Positions 1-9,113 of a DNA stretch of 49,131 nucleotides are shown here, piece after piece (the first letter of the stretch is position 1; every line of letters starts with the position of its first letter). Source of the stretch: an uncultured Roseburia sp. (GTDB taxonomy: Bacteria; Bacillota; Clostridia; Lachnospirales; Lachnospiraceae); the NCBI GenBank assembly GCA_947088345.1, contig CAMUGE010000024.1, positions 1 to 49,131 on the forward strand, written 5' to 3'. The position numbers and the translations under genes are program-made. The notes under the pieces were generated by a model. That model ran no database searches, was not told the DNA's origin, and worked only from the letters and a program-made list of their open reading frames with translations.

Positions 1-4
1 AACA

Positions 5-46
5 AGCCCTTATAGGGCTAGAGCAAGCCACCGGCTAAGCCGGTGG
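5..46. other. Two tandem hairpins at the left edge; possible terminator or right end of an IS200/IS605-type element
   Basis: Two adjacent perfect inverted repeats are visible: AGCCCT-TAT-AGGGCT (5-19) and CCACCGGC-TAA-GCCGGTGG (28-46). Neither has a T-run, so a simple Rho-independent terminator is not a good fit. GC-rich hairpins with TAA or TTTA loops are typical of the right ends of IS200/IS605 TnpB elements, where they form the 3' part of the reRNA/omega RNA. The transposase gene would lie to the left, outside the window, so this is only a hypothesis. The nearest gene is the chemotaxis gene on the minus strand, which ends at 86. Confidence 0.4.
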
Positions 47-85
47 TCTTGACTTATCAGATGCATTCTGTTCGTGTCAGGCTAA

Positions 86-2059
86 TTAATCAGACGCAAG
101 CGTAAACTGATCCACCATTTCTTTCAGGCAGGCAGCCGCCGCGGAAAGCTGTTCACTTGCAGCTGCGCCTTCCTCGGCCGTAGCGCTGTTGTTCTGTACA
201 ACAAGTGAAATTTGATTGATACCCTCGGAAACCTGCTCAACTGACGCTGACTGTTCGTTGGATATGATTGCAATATGGTCAATGGATTTCACCACAGACT
301 GGATACTGTCGACGACGCCAATCAGAACATCAGCCGTATTTTGCGCAATTTCTGTACCGAGATGTACTGCGTCTGCAGAATGTGCAATCAGTTCCGATGT
401 ATTTTTAGCCGCCTCTGCAGATTTGCCGGCCAAATTGCGAACTTCCTCTGCAACAACGGCAAATCCCTTTCCGGCGCTGCCGGCTCTCTCTGCTTCTACT
501 GCCGCATTCAGGGCGAGTATATTTGTCTGGAAAGCGATGTCGTCTATAGTTTTGAGAATTTTTTCTATTTCATCGGAACTGGTCCGAATCTTTTCCATGG
601 CCTCCACCAGATTCTGCATTTTTTGATTACACAGGAAAACTTCTTCGCCGGTGTGGTGTGTCTGGCTCCTGACATCCAGCGCTCCGTCCGCCGTATTTTT
701 TACTTCTTCGGAGATCAGGCTGATACGCGCTGCCAGTTCCTGTACTGCGCTGGCCTGTTCTGTGGTACCCTGACTGAGCGTCTGTGCGCTTGAGGATAAT
801 TGACTGCTGGCATTTGCCACTTCTATCGCTGAATGATTGACCTGATGCATGGCGCTGTTTAGTTCAATTCTCATATTGCGCATGGAGTGCAAAATATCCT
901 GAAAACTGCCGACATAAACGTCCTTGTGTTTTGTATGAACATCCAGGTTTTGATTTGCCATCTCGTTGAGCAGATAACTGATGTCTTTGATGACGGTACG
1001 CAGCCCTTCCACCAGAGATTCGGTTGATCTGACAAGCACGCCGGTTTCGTCTTTTGTGTTGATTTTTGGCATCGGCGTATCCAAATCACCCTCCACAAGC
1101 AGCTTCATACGAGTCACACAAGCTTTCATAGGTTTGCCGATATGGACAGCCAAAATCAGAGCAACAATAACGGAGAGCAGAATGGAAACCACAATTACTG
1201 CGATATTAATCACCATTGCGTCCCTCGTGGATGCCAGATAATTGATCTGCGGAGCGGTTACCGCGATGCTCCAGCCGTCTGTATCCTGTACGGGAGCATA
1301 GGCGGCAAACATTTTTTCATCTTCGTATATGTAGCTTCCGAATCCGTTTTGCCCCTGCCGCATCTGGTTGTGGATAGCGGCCAGCTGCTGCAGCGAAGAA
1401 TCGTTTTGCGACTCCGCTTCTATGTTCTGTACGGTGATCGTATCCAGCGTAATGTCGGCTATCGTGTCGCCGGACTTGTTAATCATGTAAGCACGGCTGT
1501 TTTCGCCGAGCTGGATGGCCGATACGATATCATTCAGAAAAGTCTCGCGGGGAACAAAATATACGACGCCGACAATGGATTTCTCCTGGTTTCCATCAGA
1601 ATAAAGAGGCGCCGCTACCATAATGGACAGCTCACCCGTGATCTTGCTGATCAGCGGTTCCGATACAAAAATATTTCCCTCCATAGCCTGGCGTACATAT
1701 TCGCGGTCTGAATAGTCATTTCCGTCAAAAATACTGATACCGTCCGTACCCACAATATTTCCTCTCCGGAAACCATGCATGGAAACGCGTTCATCAATGA
1801 TAGCCTGTTTTTCTTCTACCGGCACTGTGGGATTGGACAGCTGCGGAATACATCCGACTTCCATGACAACGTTTTTGTATGCATCCAGTTCCTGTTGTGC
1901 ACGCCCTGCCGCCAGAACTGCCGTCTGGCTCATCATCTGTTCCACGGTAGACATTGTGTTGTTGTAATTTAGCATGATGCTTGAAACACCGGATGCGAGT
2001 TGTCCGATCAGAACAGTCAGAATAAGACTTAGAGTGATTTTGGTTCGAATACTTTTCAT
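86..2059 (-). CDS. Methyl-accepting chemotaxis protein with double-Cache sensor
   Basis: A 657-residue transmembrane chemoreceptor. The N-terminus has a membrane segment (about residues 8-29), then an extracytoplasmic region of about 250 residues with Cache-type features (for example [11 protein letters not shown] and [11 protein letters not shown]). A second membrane segment (about 284-306) precedes a HAMP linker and a long cytoplasmic signalling helix. The conserved hairpin tip is plain: [20 protein letters not shown] followed by [16 protein letters not shown], near residues 505-550, which binds CheA and CheW. The ATG is preceded by a GGGGGG-containing ribosome binding site. The ligand cannot be told; the Cache fold often binds amino acids or carboxylates. 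No chemotaxis or flagellar genes are adjacent, so it is an orphan receptor locus. Confidence 0.95.
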   Translation of the reverse strand: MKSIRTKITLSLILTVLIGQLASGVSSIMLNYNNTMSTVEQMMSQTAVLAAGRAQQELDAYKNVVMEVGCIPQLSNPTVPVEEKQAIIDERVSMHGFRRGNIVGTDGISIFDGNDYSDREYVRQAMEGNIFVSEPLISKITGELSIMVAAPLYSDGNQEKSIVGVVYFVPRETFLNDIVSAIQLGENSRAYMINKSGDTIADITLDTITVQNIEAESQNDSSLQQLAAIHNQMRQGQNGFGSYIYEDEKMFAAYAPVQDTDGWSIAVTAPQINYLASTRDAMVINIAVIVVSILLSVIVALILAVHIGKPMKACVTRMKLLVEGDLDTPMPKINTKDETGVLVRSTESLVEGLRTVIKDISYLLNEMANQNLDVHTKHKDVYVGSFQDILHSMRNMRIELNSAMHQVNHSAIEVANASSQLSSSAQTLSQGTTEQASAVQELAARISLISEEVKNTADGALDVRSQTHHTGEEVFLCNQKMQNLVEAMEKIRTSSDEIEKILKTIDDIAFQTNILALNAAVEAERAGSAGKGFAVVAEEVRNLAGKSAEAAKNTSELIAHSADAVHLGTEIAQNTADVLIGVVDSIQSVVKSIDHIAIISNEQSASVEQVSEGINQISLVVQNNSATAEEGAAASEQLSAAAACLKEMVDQFTLASD

Positions 2060-2264
2060 TTCAATGTTACCCCCCTGTTAAGCTGGCTGAAATTTGTGTG
2101 ATTTTAATATGTATATTCAGCCATTATTTCTCAATGTTGTAATAAATGCCGTCGATTGACGACAAAAAGCGCCTGAACAGCCGGTATGTAGTTCAACCGG
2201 CGTTTATCAGGGCTTTCCATATGGTTCCGGTATTGGAAGTATGCGTAAATAACAGAATAAATCA

Positions 2265-2612
2265 CTAAGTAAGATAATCTTCGATATGTTCGGGCGTTGT
2301 CGTAAAATGGCACCCGTAGCGGTAATGAGTCGGGTCGATTGCCGTGGAGCGGACAATTTTAACTGTTGTAAAAATTGCATTTTTTTGTTCGCTTCCATCA
2401 AACGCAAGCGCTGCGTCAAAATAGTAACCGATGGGGAAGATTCCCTCCGTGACAAAACACAGGCCGCTTTCTGAGATATTTTCTACTTCAATTGGCGTGT
2501 CAAGATTGTGGATACCGCTGTAGTCCTGACGGTATAAGTCGGATACGCTCAATTTAATACTGACCGGGAAGCGAACGCTGTCTCTTCGCTCTATGTCTCT
2601 TTTTTCTGGCAT
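2265..2612 (-). CDS. PilZ-domain protein, probable c-di-GMP receptor
   Basis: A 115-residue protein that is essentially one PilZ domain. The N-terminal RRDSVRFPV fits the RxxxR c-di-GMP-binding motif and ENISESGLCF fits the (D/N)xSxxG motif. The C-terminus (YRYGCHFTT) matches the last strand of PilZ. The ATG has an AGGAG site eight bases or so upstream. It lies upstream of, and in the same direction as, the chemotaxis gene, with about 205 bp between them, so a motility or surface-behaviour role is plausible. It has no partner domain, so it probably acts by binding another protein. The GGDEF protein at 7199-8740 is a possible source of its ligand. Confidence 0.85.
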   Translation of the reverse strand: MPEKRDIERRDSVRFPVSIKLSVSDLYRQDYSGIHNLDTPIEVENISESGLCFVTEGIFPIGYYFDAALAFDGSEQKNAIFTTVKIVRSTAIDPTHYRYGCHFTTTPEHIEDYLT

Positions 2613-2800
2613 GTTTTTCTCCTATCTGCGTTGTTCATCAAGAAATCATATGTATTCTGGTTCTGCTCTTTTTCTCTGATACCATTATATAGCAAAATCC
2701 ACTGAAATTCAAGACTGGCAATGAATTTTAGCCTGTCTTATTATGGTTTAACCAAAAGAACCGGTGTCCGGATAAGATTTTTCTTGTCTGAGCTTTGGGA

Positions 2801-2829
2801 TTGCATTTCGATGGAAAAACCGGTAAAAT
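2801..2829 (+). promoter_or_regulatory. Predicted sigma-A promoter for the aldo/keto reductase gene
   Basis: TTGCAT (2801-2806), a 17-bp spacer and TAAAAT (2824-2829). It lies about 50 bp upstream of the start at 2882. Confidence 0.6.
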
Positions 2830-2881
2830 GAATAAAACAAAGTATGCCGGTTTTGGCGGAATCCAGAGAGGAGCGTTGTTT

Positions 2882-4024
2882 ATGAGATATCGGAAATTGG
2901 GGAAAACAGGTTTGGAGGTCAGTGAAATCGGACTCGGCGGGGAATGGCTGGAGCGCATGGACGAAAATGGCTGCAAAGAAGTGGTACATGCCTGTACAAA
3001 GCATGGGATCAATATTTTAGACTGCTGGATGTCGGAGCCAAATGTGCGCACTAACATAGGAAAGGCGATCGCGGGTGAGCGTGACAGATGGTATATCCAG
3101 GGGCATATCGGTTCTACATGGCAGGACGGACAGTATGTGCGCACAAGAGAAATTCCTCTGGTAAAAGAGGCTTTCGAAGATCTTTTGGATCGTCTTGCCG
3201 CCGATTATATTGATTTTGGCATGATTCATTATGTGGATTCTGAAAAAGAATGGGACGAAATTGTATCCGGCCCTTTCCTTACCTATGTAAAAGAACTGAA
3301 AAAAAACGGTATGATCCGCCATATCGGACTTAGTTCGCACAATCCGAAAGTGGCGAAATTGGCAGCGCTTTCCGGAGAAGTGGAAATGATCCTTTTTTCG
3401 GTGAACCCGGCATTTGATATGATGCCTCCGACTGAAAATATTGATGATTATTTTGCGGAAAAATATGATGCGTCTCTGGGAGGGATAGACAGAGAACGTG
3501 CAGAATTGTATCAGCTCTGCGAACAGCGTAAGATAGGGATTACCGTGATGAAAGGCTATGCCGGCGGGCGTCTGCTGGATGAAAAAGCATCGCCGTTTGG
3601 CGTTGCGCTGACACCTGTTCAGTGTATTCACTATGCATTGACAAGGCCGGCCGTTTCAAGCGTAATGGTAGGGTTTTCCGATCCCCGGCATGTAGAGGAG
3701 GCGGTGCGCTATGAGAATGCATCAAAAGACGAGCTTGATTATGCGTCTGTTCTTGCAGCCGCGCCGCACCATGCCTACAAAAACCAGTGTACATACTGCG
3801 GTCACTGCAGGCCATGTCCGTCGGGGATTGATATTGCAATGGTAAATAAATTATACGATCTTGCCGCGATGCACAATGAGGTTCCAGCATCCGTAAAATC
3901 ACATTATCAGGCATTGGGAAAAAATGCGGCGGACTGTGTGGCATGCAGGGGCTGCGAGACGAGGTGCCCGTTTCATGTTCCAATTGCCGATCGGATGAAA
4001 AAGGCAGAGAAGCTGTTTGCGTAA
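2882..4024 (+). CDS. Aldo/keto reductase fused to a ferredoxin-type domain, with degenerate catalytic residues
   Basis: A 380-residue protein with an aldo/keto reductase barrel (residues 1 to about 290) and a C-terminal domain with two cysteine motifs, CTYCGHCRPCP and CVACRGCETRCP, expected to hold [4Fe-4S] clusters. The start at 2882 is chosen because AGAGAGGAG ends eight bases before it and because MRYRKLGKTGLEVSEIGLG is the normal family N-terminus. The catalytic set is unusual. The Asp is present (LDCW), but the Tyr expected in DTAxxYG is absent (DCWMSEPNVR), and the Lys is replaced (WYIQGHIG where IATK is usual). The His is kept (GMIHYVD). Classical carbonyl reduction is therefore doubtful. 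tatD follows 18 bp downstream and is probably co-transcribed. Confidence 0.88.
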   Translation: MRYRKLGKTGLEVSEIGLGGEWLERMDENGCKEVVHACTKHGINILDCWMSEPNVRTNIGKAIAGERDRWYIQGHIGSTWQDGQYVRTREIPLVKEAFEDLLDRLAADYIDFGMIHYVDSEKEWDEIVSGPFLTYVKELKKNGMIRHIGLSSHNPKVAKLAALSGEVEMILFSVNPAFDMMPPTENIDDYFAEKYDASLGGIDRERAELYQLCEQRKIGITVMKGYAGGRLLDEKASPFGVALTPVQCIHYALTRPAVSSVMVGFSDPRHVEEAVRYENASKDELDYASVLAAAPHHAYKNQCTYCGHCRPCPSGIDIAMVNKLYDLAAMHNEVPASVKSHYQALGKNAADCVACRGCETRCPFHVPIADRMKKAEKLFA

Positions 4025-4042
4025 TCCGGACGGGAGGGGAAT

Positions 4043-4828
4043 ATGGCTATAAAATATTATGATATCGGGCTGAATCTATTTTGCAGACAATTTCCGGACC
4101 CGGAGAAGATTGTCAGGGATGCGGCAGAGCATGGTGTCTGCTGTATCCTGACAGGCACAGATCAGAAAGAAAATCATAAAATCGACGCGTTTGTGCGCGC
4201 ACATTCTGTTTACGGGACAGCAGGCATTCATCCGCACAATGCTGACCGTGCAGAACGGGAAGATTTTATGCAGATTGAACGAATCCTGACTGAAAATCCG
4301 AATATAGTCGCAGTCGGAGAGTGCGGACTTGATTACGACAGAATGTTCTCCTCAAAAGAAAATCAGGTTCGCTGTCTGGAAAAACATATTGTGATTGCCG
4401 AGAAGCTGCAAAAGCCGCTGTTTCTGCATGAGCGCAGCGCATCGGAGGATTTTGTCCGCAGATTCAAAAAACATCAGAATATCTGTGAAAAGTCCGTTGT
4501 GCACTGTTTTACCGGAAATAAAAAAACATTGGATCAATATCTGGAAATGGGATTTTCGATTGGCATTACCGGGTGGATCTGTGACGACAGGAGAGCGAAA
4601 GATCTGCGCGAGGCGGTAAAGCTGATTCCGCTTGATAGAATTTTGATTGAAACGGACGCTCCCTACCTGGCGCCGAAAAATGTCAGAGGGATTGACAGAA
4701 CGAATGTCCCGCAGAATATTGTTTATGTGGCGAGAGAACTGGCGCATTATAGGAATGTTTCCGAGGAGGAGCTCGCGGAACATGCGAGAGAAAATACGAG
4801 GCGGCTGTTTGGTCTGAAAGAAGAGTAA
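4043..4828 (+). CDS. tatD: TatD family metal-dependent hydrolase / DNase
   Basis: A 261-residue TIM-barrel metallohydrolase. The N-terminal YDIGLNLFCRQF and the GITGWICDDRR segment match E. coli TatD itself (DIGVNL, GITGWVCDERR) rather than the YcfH branch with its DxHxH opening. Metal-binding and catalytic signatures are visible: AGIHPHNA, GECGLDY, PLFLHER, VVHCFTG and LIETDAPYL. Family members are 3'-5' exonucleases linked to DNA repair and DNA turnover. The ATG at 4043 follows a GGGAGGGG site. The gene follows the ferredoxin-tailed reductase closely and probably shares its transcript. Confidence 0.92.
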   Translation: MAIKYYDIGLNLFCRQFPDPEKIVRDAAEHGVCCILTGTDQKENHKIDAFVRAHSVYGTAGIHPHNADRAEREDFMQIERILTENPNIVAVGECGLDYDRMFSSKENQVRCLEKHIVIAEKLQKPLFLHERSASEDFVRRFKKHQNICEKSVVHCFTGNKKTLDQYLEMGFSIGITGWICDDRRAKDLREAVKLIPLDRILIETDAPYLAPKNVRGIDRTNVPQNIVYVARELAHYRNVSEEELAEHARENTRRLFGLKEE

Positions 4829-4869
4829 CAATTAACGTCCGATTCGTCTGTAGATTCTTATTTTTCTGC

Positions 4870-4899
4870 TAGACAAAATATGAAAGTATAGTATATAAT
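4870..4899 (+). promoter_or_regulatory. Predicted sigma-A promoter for the second chemotaxis receptor
   Basis: TAGACA (4870-4875), an 18-bp spacer and TATAAT (4894-4899), upstream of an AAGAGGAGG ribosome binding site and the start at 4973. Confidence 0.55.
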
Positions 4900-4972
4900 A
4901 ATAAAGCGGTAAGAATGATACAGAGAAAAGCGGGGATGGGGCATATATCCTGCTTAAGAGGAGGAAAAAGAA

Positions 4973-6709
4973 ATGATGTTTTTTAAGAATCTGAGTATCA
5001 GATACAAAATTTTGATTCCGGTTGCTCTTTTGGGATGTCTGATGCTCATACTTGGATTGAGCAGTATTCAAAGCGTCAACCAGATTATGTCGGCAAGCGA
5101 AGAAATTTCCGACAACTATGCGGTGAGCATAGAGCGGCTGGACGAGACTGCAATTGCATACCAGACGTTGCGGCGCGTTGCATTTGCGCATATTGTAGAA
5201 GATAATGTAGACTCAAAAAAAACATTGGAAGATGAAGCGGATTCTCTGAAAGCAGAGATAGAAGCGTTATGTACGGAATATAACGGGATGCTTACATTAG
5301 AAGAGGAGAAAGAGGCATTTGAAAAATTTAAATCCGATTACGTAAACTATCTTTCTGTCTACGATCAGATCTTACAGTTTAGTGCAGAGGGTAAGAAAGC
5401 TCAGGCATCCAAACTGGCAAATTCTGATTTGAGGGAAGCGGGCACGGCGCTTACGAATGAAATGGATGCCATGGTCGCCGCCAATAAAGAGGGAATGGCA
5501 AATGCGGTTAAGAGACAGGACGATGTACATAAAAAAGTTGTGCGCACGATTATCATCTTAATCGTGCTGGGTATTGCAGTGCTGCTCTATGTTGTGTTTA
5601 TCTGCTGGAAGTGGGTTTGCAAGCGCCTGATCAATATCAATGCGCAGTTGAGAGGCGTAATCGCATCCATTGAAGCCGGTCAGGGAGATCTGACGCGTCG
5701 CGTGCAGTGCTTTTGTACCGATGAGATCGGCACACTGGCGGCCGGGATCAATACGTTTATTGAAACATTACAGGGTATTATGGAGCAGATCAATTCAAGT
5801 TCCGGTCAGCTTGGCACAATTGTAACGATTGTATCCGATAAGGTCTCTACGGCAAACAGCAATTCTTATGATATTTCGGCCGTTATGGAAGAATTATCCG
5901 CTTCCATGGAAGAGATTTCCTCTACCATCACGGATATTAATGAGAATGTCGGCACAGTGGATGCAAATGTGGTTGAACTGTCCGATACTTCGCAGGGGCT
6001 TTACGATTATGCGGAGGAAATGCAGAAGCGTGCGGAAAAACTTGAGAAAAATGCAATTGAAAACAGACAGCATACCAGTGATATTATCAACAATATTATC
6101 GATAAATTAAAACGCGCGATTGAAAACAGCAAGAGCGTAGACCGTGTTAATGATCTGACAGATGAGATTTTAAGTATTTCCAGCCAGACAAACCTGTTAT
6201 CTTTAAATGCTTCGATTGAGGCGGCCAGAGCAGGCGAAGCAGGCCGTGGGTTCGCAGTTGTGGCGGACGAGATCAGCCAGCTTGCAAATTCCAGCAGGGA
6301 GGCGGCAAACAATATTCAGACCATTAACAACATGGTTGTGGAGGCGGTTAATGAATTGATTGACAGTGCCGACACGATTGTAAAATATATCAATGAAAAC
6401 GTTTTACCAGATTATGAGGGATTCGTCAGCGCAGGAAAACAATACAATGACGATGCGGTACATATTAACGAGGCCGTAACCCGTTTTAACGATATGTCGG
6501 TAAATTTAAAAGAGCTGATCCGCAATATTACAGAGTCGATTGACGGTATCAATTCTGCAGTAGGCGAGAGTGCGAAAGGGGCTACCAATGTAGCGATGAA
6601 CACATCAAGCCTTGTGAAAGATATCAGTGAAATTTCGGATGCAATGGATGACAACAGAAAAGTTGCAGGAAGTTTGACCAGTGAAGCAGACCGCTTTGTG
6701 AATTTATAA
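4973..6709 (+). CDS. Methyl-accepting chemotaxis protein with four-helix-bundle sensor
   Basis: A 578-residue chemoreceptor. After a short cytoplasmic start ([12 protein letters not shown]) comes membrane segment 1 (about 11-31), then about 155 helical residues resembling the 4HB_MCP ligand-binding bundle. Membrane segment 2 (about 188-212) and a HAMP domain follow. The cytoplasmic signalling tip reads [20 protein letters not shown] then [15 protein letters not shown] (about residues 402-440). The sensor is much smaller than that of the receptor at 86-2059, so the two should sense different cues. The start uses the first of two tandem ATG codons behind AAGAGGAGG. A strong terminator follows at 6721-6757, so it appears monocistronic. 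Confidence 0.95.
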   Translation: MMFFKNLSIRYKILIPVALLGCLMLILGLSSIQSVNQIMSASEEISDNYAVSIERLDETAIAYQTLRRVAFAHIVEDNVDSKKTLEDEADSLKAEIEALCTEYNGMLTLEEEKEAFEKFKSDYVNYLSVYDQILQFSAEGKKAQASKLANSDLREAGTALTNEMDAMVAANKEGMANAVKRQDDVHKKVVRTIIILIVLGIAVLLYVVFICWKWVCKRLININAQLRGVIASIEAGQGDLTRRVQCFCTDEIGTLAAGINTFIETLQGIMEQINSSSGQLGTIVTIVSDKVSTANSNSYDISAVMEELSASMEEISSTITDINENVGTVDANVVELSDTSQGLYDYAEEMQKRAEKLEKNAIENRQHTSDIINNIIDKLKRAIENSKSVDRVNDLTDEILSISSQTNLLSLNASIEAARAGEAGRGFAVVADEISQLANSSREAANNIQTINNMVVEAVNELIDSADTIVKYINENVLPDYEGFVSAGKQYNDDAVHINEAVTRFNDMSVNLKELIRNITESIDGINSAVGESAKGATNVAMNTSSLVKDISEISDAMDDNRKVAGSLTSEADRFVNL

Positions 6710-6720
6710 CAGTTTCGAAC

Positions 6721-6757
6721 GTAAAAACCCTTTACCATAACAGGAAAGGGTTTTTAC
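6721..6757 (+). terminator. Rho-independent terminator after the chemotaxis gene
   Basis: Perfect 13-bp stem GTAAAAACCCTTT (6721-6733) and AAAGGGTTTTTAC (6745-6757) with an 11-base loop. The 3' arm supplies a run of five T. It begins 11 bp after the stop codon. Confidence 0.85.
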
Positions 6758-6796
6758 TTATCGTCATAAAACAGTAAACGGAAAGGAGCATACAAA

Positions 6797-7204
6797 ATGA
6801 GAATTGCAGTTACTTTTGATAATGGAGAGATCTTCCAGCATTTCGGACATACGGCACAGTTTAAATTTTATGATGTCGAGAACGGGAAGATTGTAAAAGA
6901 ACAGGTGGCGGATACGTCAGGTCAGGGACATGGAGCATTGGCCGGTTTTCTCGCGGAAGCGCATGCGGACGTTGTGATCTGCGGCGGAATCGGAATGGGC
7001 GCAAAGATGGCGCTGGATAACGCCGGGATCAGAGTTTTTGGCGGTGTTGTGGGCAGCGCCGATCAGGCGGCGGCAGATTATCTGGCAGACAATCTTTCCT
7101 ATACGCCGGATGCAGCCTGCAGCCATCATGGACAGGAACACGCCTGTGGAGGGCATTCCTGTTATGAAGACAAGCAAGGCTGTGCGGGGTCTCACTGCCT
7201 ATAG
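6797..7204 (+). CDS. NifX/NifB-type dinitrogenase iron-molybdenum cofactor domain protein with Cys/His-rich tail
   Basis: A 135-residue protein. Residues 1 to about 105 form a Nitro_FeMo-Co domain (MRIAVTFDNGEIFQHFGHTAQF, VVICGGIGMGAKMALDNAGI, VFGGVVGSADQAAADYL). Related small proteins in anaerobes are thought to bind or carry iron or iron-sulfur species; most are not involved in nitrogen fixation, and no nif genes are seen here. The last 25 or so residues are rich in Cys and His (CSHHGQEHACGGHSC and so on), a likely metal-binding tail. It starts behind GGAAAGGAG. Its stop codon sits directly against the stop of the convergent GGDEF gene, so the two coding regions overlap by six bases. Confidence 0.88.
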   Translation: MRIAVTFDNGEIFQHFGHTAQFKFYDVENGKIVKEQVADTSGQGHGALAGFLAEAHADVVICGGIGMGAKMALDNAGIRVFGGVVGSADQAAADYLADNLSYTPDAACSHHGQEHACGGHSCYEDKQGCAGSHCL

Positions 7205-8740
7205 GTCTGCGACGACGATTTTAGCCCTGCCGTCTGTTTTTGCCTGATACAGCGCACGGTCGGCAGCGGCAAACAATTGTTCGAAGTTTAGATATTTGCC
7301 GGAGGAAAATGCAATCCCGATACTTGCCTGTGTCGAGACTGCAATTTTTTTTTCGGTATTTTTTAAATAAATTTCCTGGAGCAGTATTTCAGCCTGCAGC
7401 TGCACAAACGGCGGGTCCGATACCGGACTGATATATACGAGAAATTCATCGCCGCCGACGCGTCCGCATAGGGCGGTATCTTTGTAATAATTCTGGATGA
7501 CGGCTGCAGTCTGACAGATAAAAGCATCGCCCATAAGATGCCCCATCGTATCATTGACCTGTTTAAAATGATCCATATCAATCAGTAAGAGAGCTGCTGT
7601 ATTCTGTGTATTTTTTTTCGCCAGGTCTTCTTCAATTAAAAACTGAATGGTATATTTATTTAGGAGTCCGGTCATCGGGTCCAGCTGGCTTTTTTCCTGA
7701 AAATTTTCGGAAGCGATTTTAGTCTGGCGCAGCAATTCAATATAGGAAAGGTTGTACAGGCGGGCGTTTCGCTGTTCATCCTCAAAAGCCGGCAGCATGG
7801 AGATATATTGACTGCATATTTCCGGATAATGCTGCTGGTCAAATATTTTTGTAAAATTAGCTTTGATGTGCATCAATTCATGTTTCAGGAAAAACAGGGG
7901 ACAACGATTAATATAGGGTTCTATATAGTGGAGCAGTCGTAAAGTTTCTTTTTGCAGTTTATGGTTTAACAGAAATTTTAAAATGTCAAAATAAAAATAG
8001 GACAAAGGGATAAAATCCTGTTTGATGGTAAAGCAGTTGATTACGGCATTGATGTGTTCTTCCAGTAAGGAAGTATTTTTATTATATTCATACAGCCATA
8101 TTTTTAGGTTCAGCATACACAGTTGTGAGAGAGGGTCGCTGTGCTCGGAGACAAAGGAGGACAGCTTTTGCTGAATGGAAACTGCAAGGTACCATCTTCC
8201 CGTTTTGCAGTATAATGTGCCGCGCAGCGCTTCGCAAAGGATATAGAGCGCATCAAATCCGTCCTCAAGTCCGTTGACATGTTCAAATGCTGTATTCAGG
8301 CTGTCCAGGGAGTTATCGTAATCTTCCAGCAGAAAATAATAAATAAATCCCTGATCTATATAGGAAGAGATCAATTCTTTTTTCAGGTGAAGTTCTTCGC
8401 TGACGCTGCGGCACTGTTGAATATAGCTGAGCGCAATTGTCTCGCTGCCCAGATAACAGTTGATCATACCCATAATACGGTAAGAGAGCGCGTCCAGATG
8501 CTTGAACGATTCTTTTTTTGGCGCTTTTAAACATCGAGTCAGAAAGCGCAGAGATTTTTTAAAGTTGCCAAGGCGGTAATAACATTCTCCCTGATAAAAA
8601 AACAGCAGGCAAAGCTCGTTGGGATTGCGCGGGTCTATGAGATCCTGATAGGCCTGATATAAGGAGAACGTTTCCTCTGTGATGGGAAGCGTGCGCTGTT
8701 GTTCCATTTGTTCCAGTAAGTCTTTTTTATTAGCAGTCAT
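7199..8740 (-). CDS. GGDEF-domain protein with helical TPR-like N-terminus (probable diguanylate cyclase)
   Basis: A 513-residue soluble protein. Residues 1 to about 340 look like TPR-type helical repeats (for example CLLFFYQGECYYRLGNFKKS and SLDSLNTAFEHVNGLEDG), with no membrane segment. A short link leads to a GGDEF domain (about 355-510) opening with DPMTGLLNKYTIQFL and containing LLLIDMDHFKQVNDTMGHLMGD and the intact active motif GRVGGDEFLVYI. It should therefore make c-di-GMP from two GTP. No RxxD inhibitory site is visible just before GGDEF, which suggests little product inhibition. A PilZ candidate effector lies at 2265-2612. Confidence 0.9.
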   Translation of the reverse strand: MTANKKDLLEQMEQQRTLPITEETFSLYQAYQDLIDPRNPNELCLLFFYQGECYYRLGNFKKSLRFLTRCLKAPKKESFKHLDALSYRIMGMINCYLGSETIALSYIQQCRSVSEELHLKKELISSYIDQGFIYYFLLEDYDNSLDSLNTAFEHVNGLEDGFDALYILCEALRGTLYCKTGRWYLAVSIQQKLSSFVSEHSDPLSQLCMLNLKIWLYEYNKNTSLLEEHINAVINCFTIKQDFIPLSYFYFDILKFLLNHKLQKETLRLLHYIEPYINRCPLFFLKHELMHIKANFTKIFDQQHYPEICSQYISMLPAFEDEQRNARLYNLSYIELLRQTKIASENFQEKSQLDPMTGLLNKYTIQFLIEEDLAKKNTQNTAALLLIDMDHFKQVNDTMGHLMGDAFICQTAAVIQNYYKDTALCGRVGGDEFLVYISPVSDPPFVQLQAEILLQEIYLKNTEKKIAVSTQASIGIAFSSGKYLNFEQLFAAADRALYQAKTDGRAKIVVADL

Positions 8741-8792
8741 ACTTTTTCATCCTTATTTTCTGGTTTTGAATCAATAACAGATATCTCTCTCT

Positions 8793-8821
8793 ATTATAAG
8801 AGGAATTGTCCCATATGGCAA
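8793..8821 (-). promoter_or_regulatory. Predicted sigma-A promoter for the GGDEF gene
   Basis: Read on the minus strand: TTGCCA (8821-8816), a 17-bp spacer and a perfect TATAAT (8798-8793), about 50 bp upstream of the start at 8740. Confidence 0.7.
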
Positions 8822-9012
8822 GAAAAGAGGCGGGAATTTTTCATAAATTTGTATAAATACAATAAAACGAGTACACGAGCCGTATTTTATTTGTATTTTT
8901 TGTACAGATAAATTTTTTGAATTGTATATGCAATTAAAAAAAGAATTGTCCATACAACAAGATTCAAAAAAATAAAATGCACAAAATAGTCAATATGACC
9001 GTATCATAACAA

Positions 9013-9028
9013 TTGTAAGCGTTTACAA
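9013..9028 (+). promoter_or_regulatory. cre site (CcpA catabolite-responsive element)
   Basis: TTGTAAGCGTTTACAA fits the cre consensus WTGNAANCGNWNNCAW at every defined position. It ends five bases before the -35 box of the HPr-like gene. Binding just upstream of -35 is more typical of CcpA activation than of blocking, but the direction of control cannot be read from sequence. Confidence 0.7.
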
Positions 9029-9033
9029 AAAAT

Positions 9034-9062
9034 TTGACAAAGATGGAAAATTGTGTAATAAT
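9034..9062 (+). promoter_or_regulatory. Predicted sigma-A promoter for the HPr-like gene
   Basis: Perfect TTGACA (9034-9039), a 17-bp spacer and AATAAT (9057-9062), about 50 bp upstream of the start at 9114. Confidence 0.6.
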
Positions 9063-9113
9063 CGCCACAACACAAAGTTGATTTGTTTTATATATATGGA
9101 ATGGAGGATTGTG

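Larger units (their letters stand above)
8741..9113. other. 373-bp AT-rich divergent intergenic region
   Basis: Holds the minus-strand promoter of the GGDEF gene (8793-8821), the cre-like operator at 9013-9028 and the plus-strand promoter of the HPr-like gene (9034-9062). The middle part (about 8825-9010) is very AT-rich and shows no convincing gene. Confidence 0.7.
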
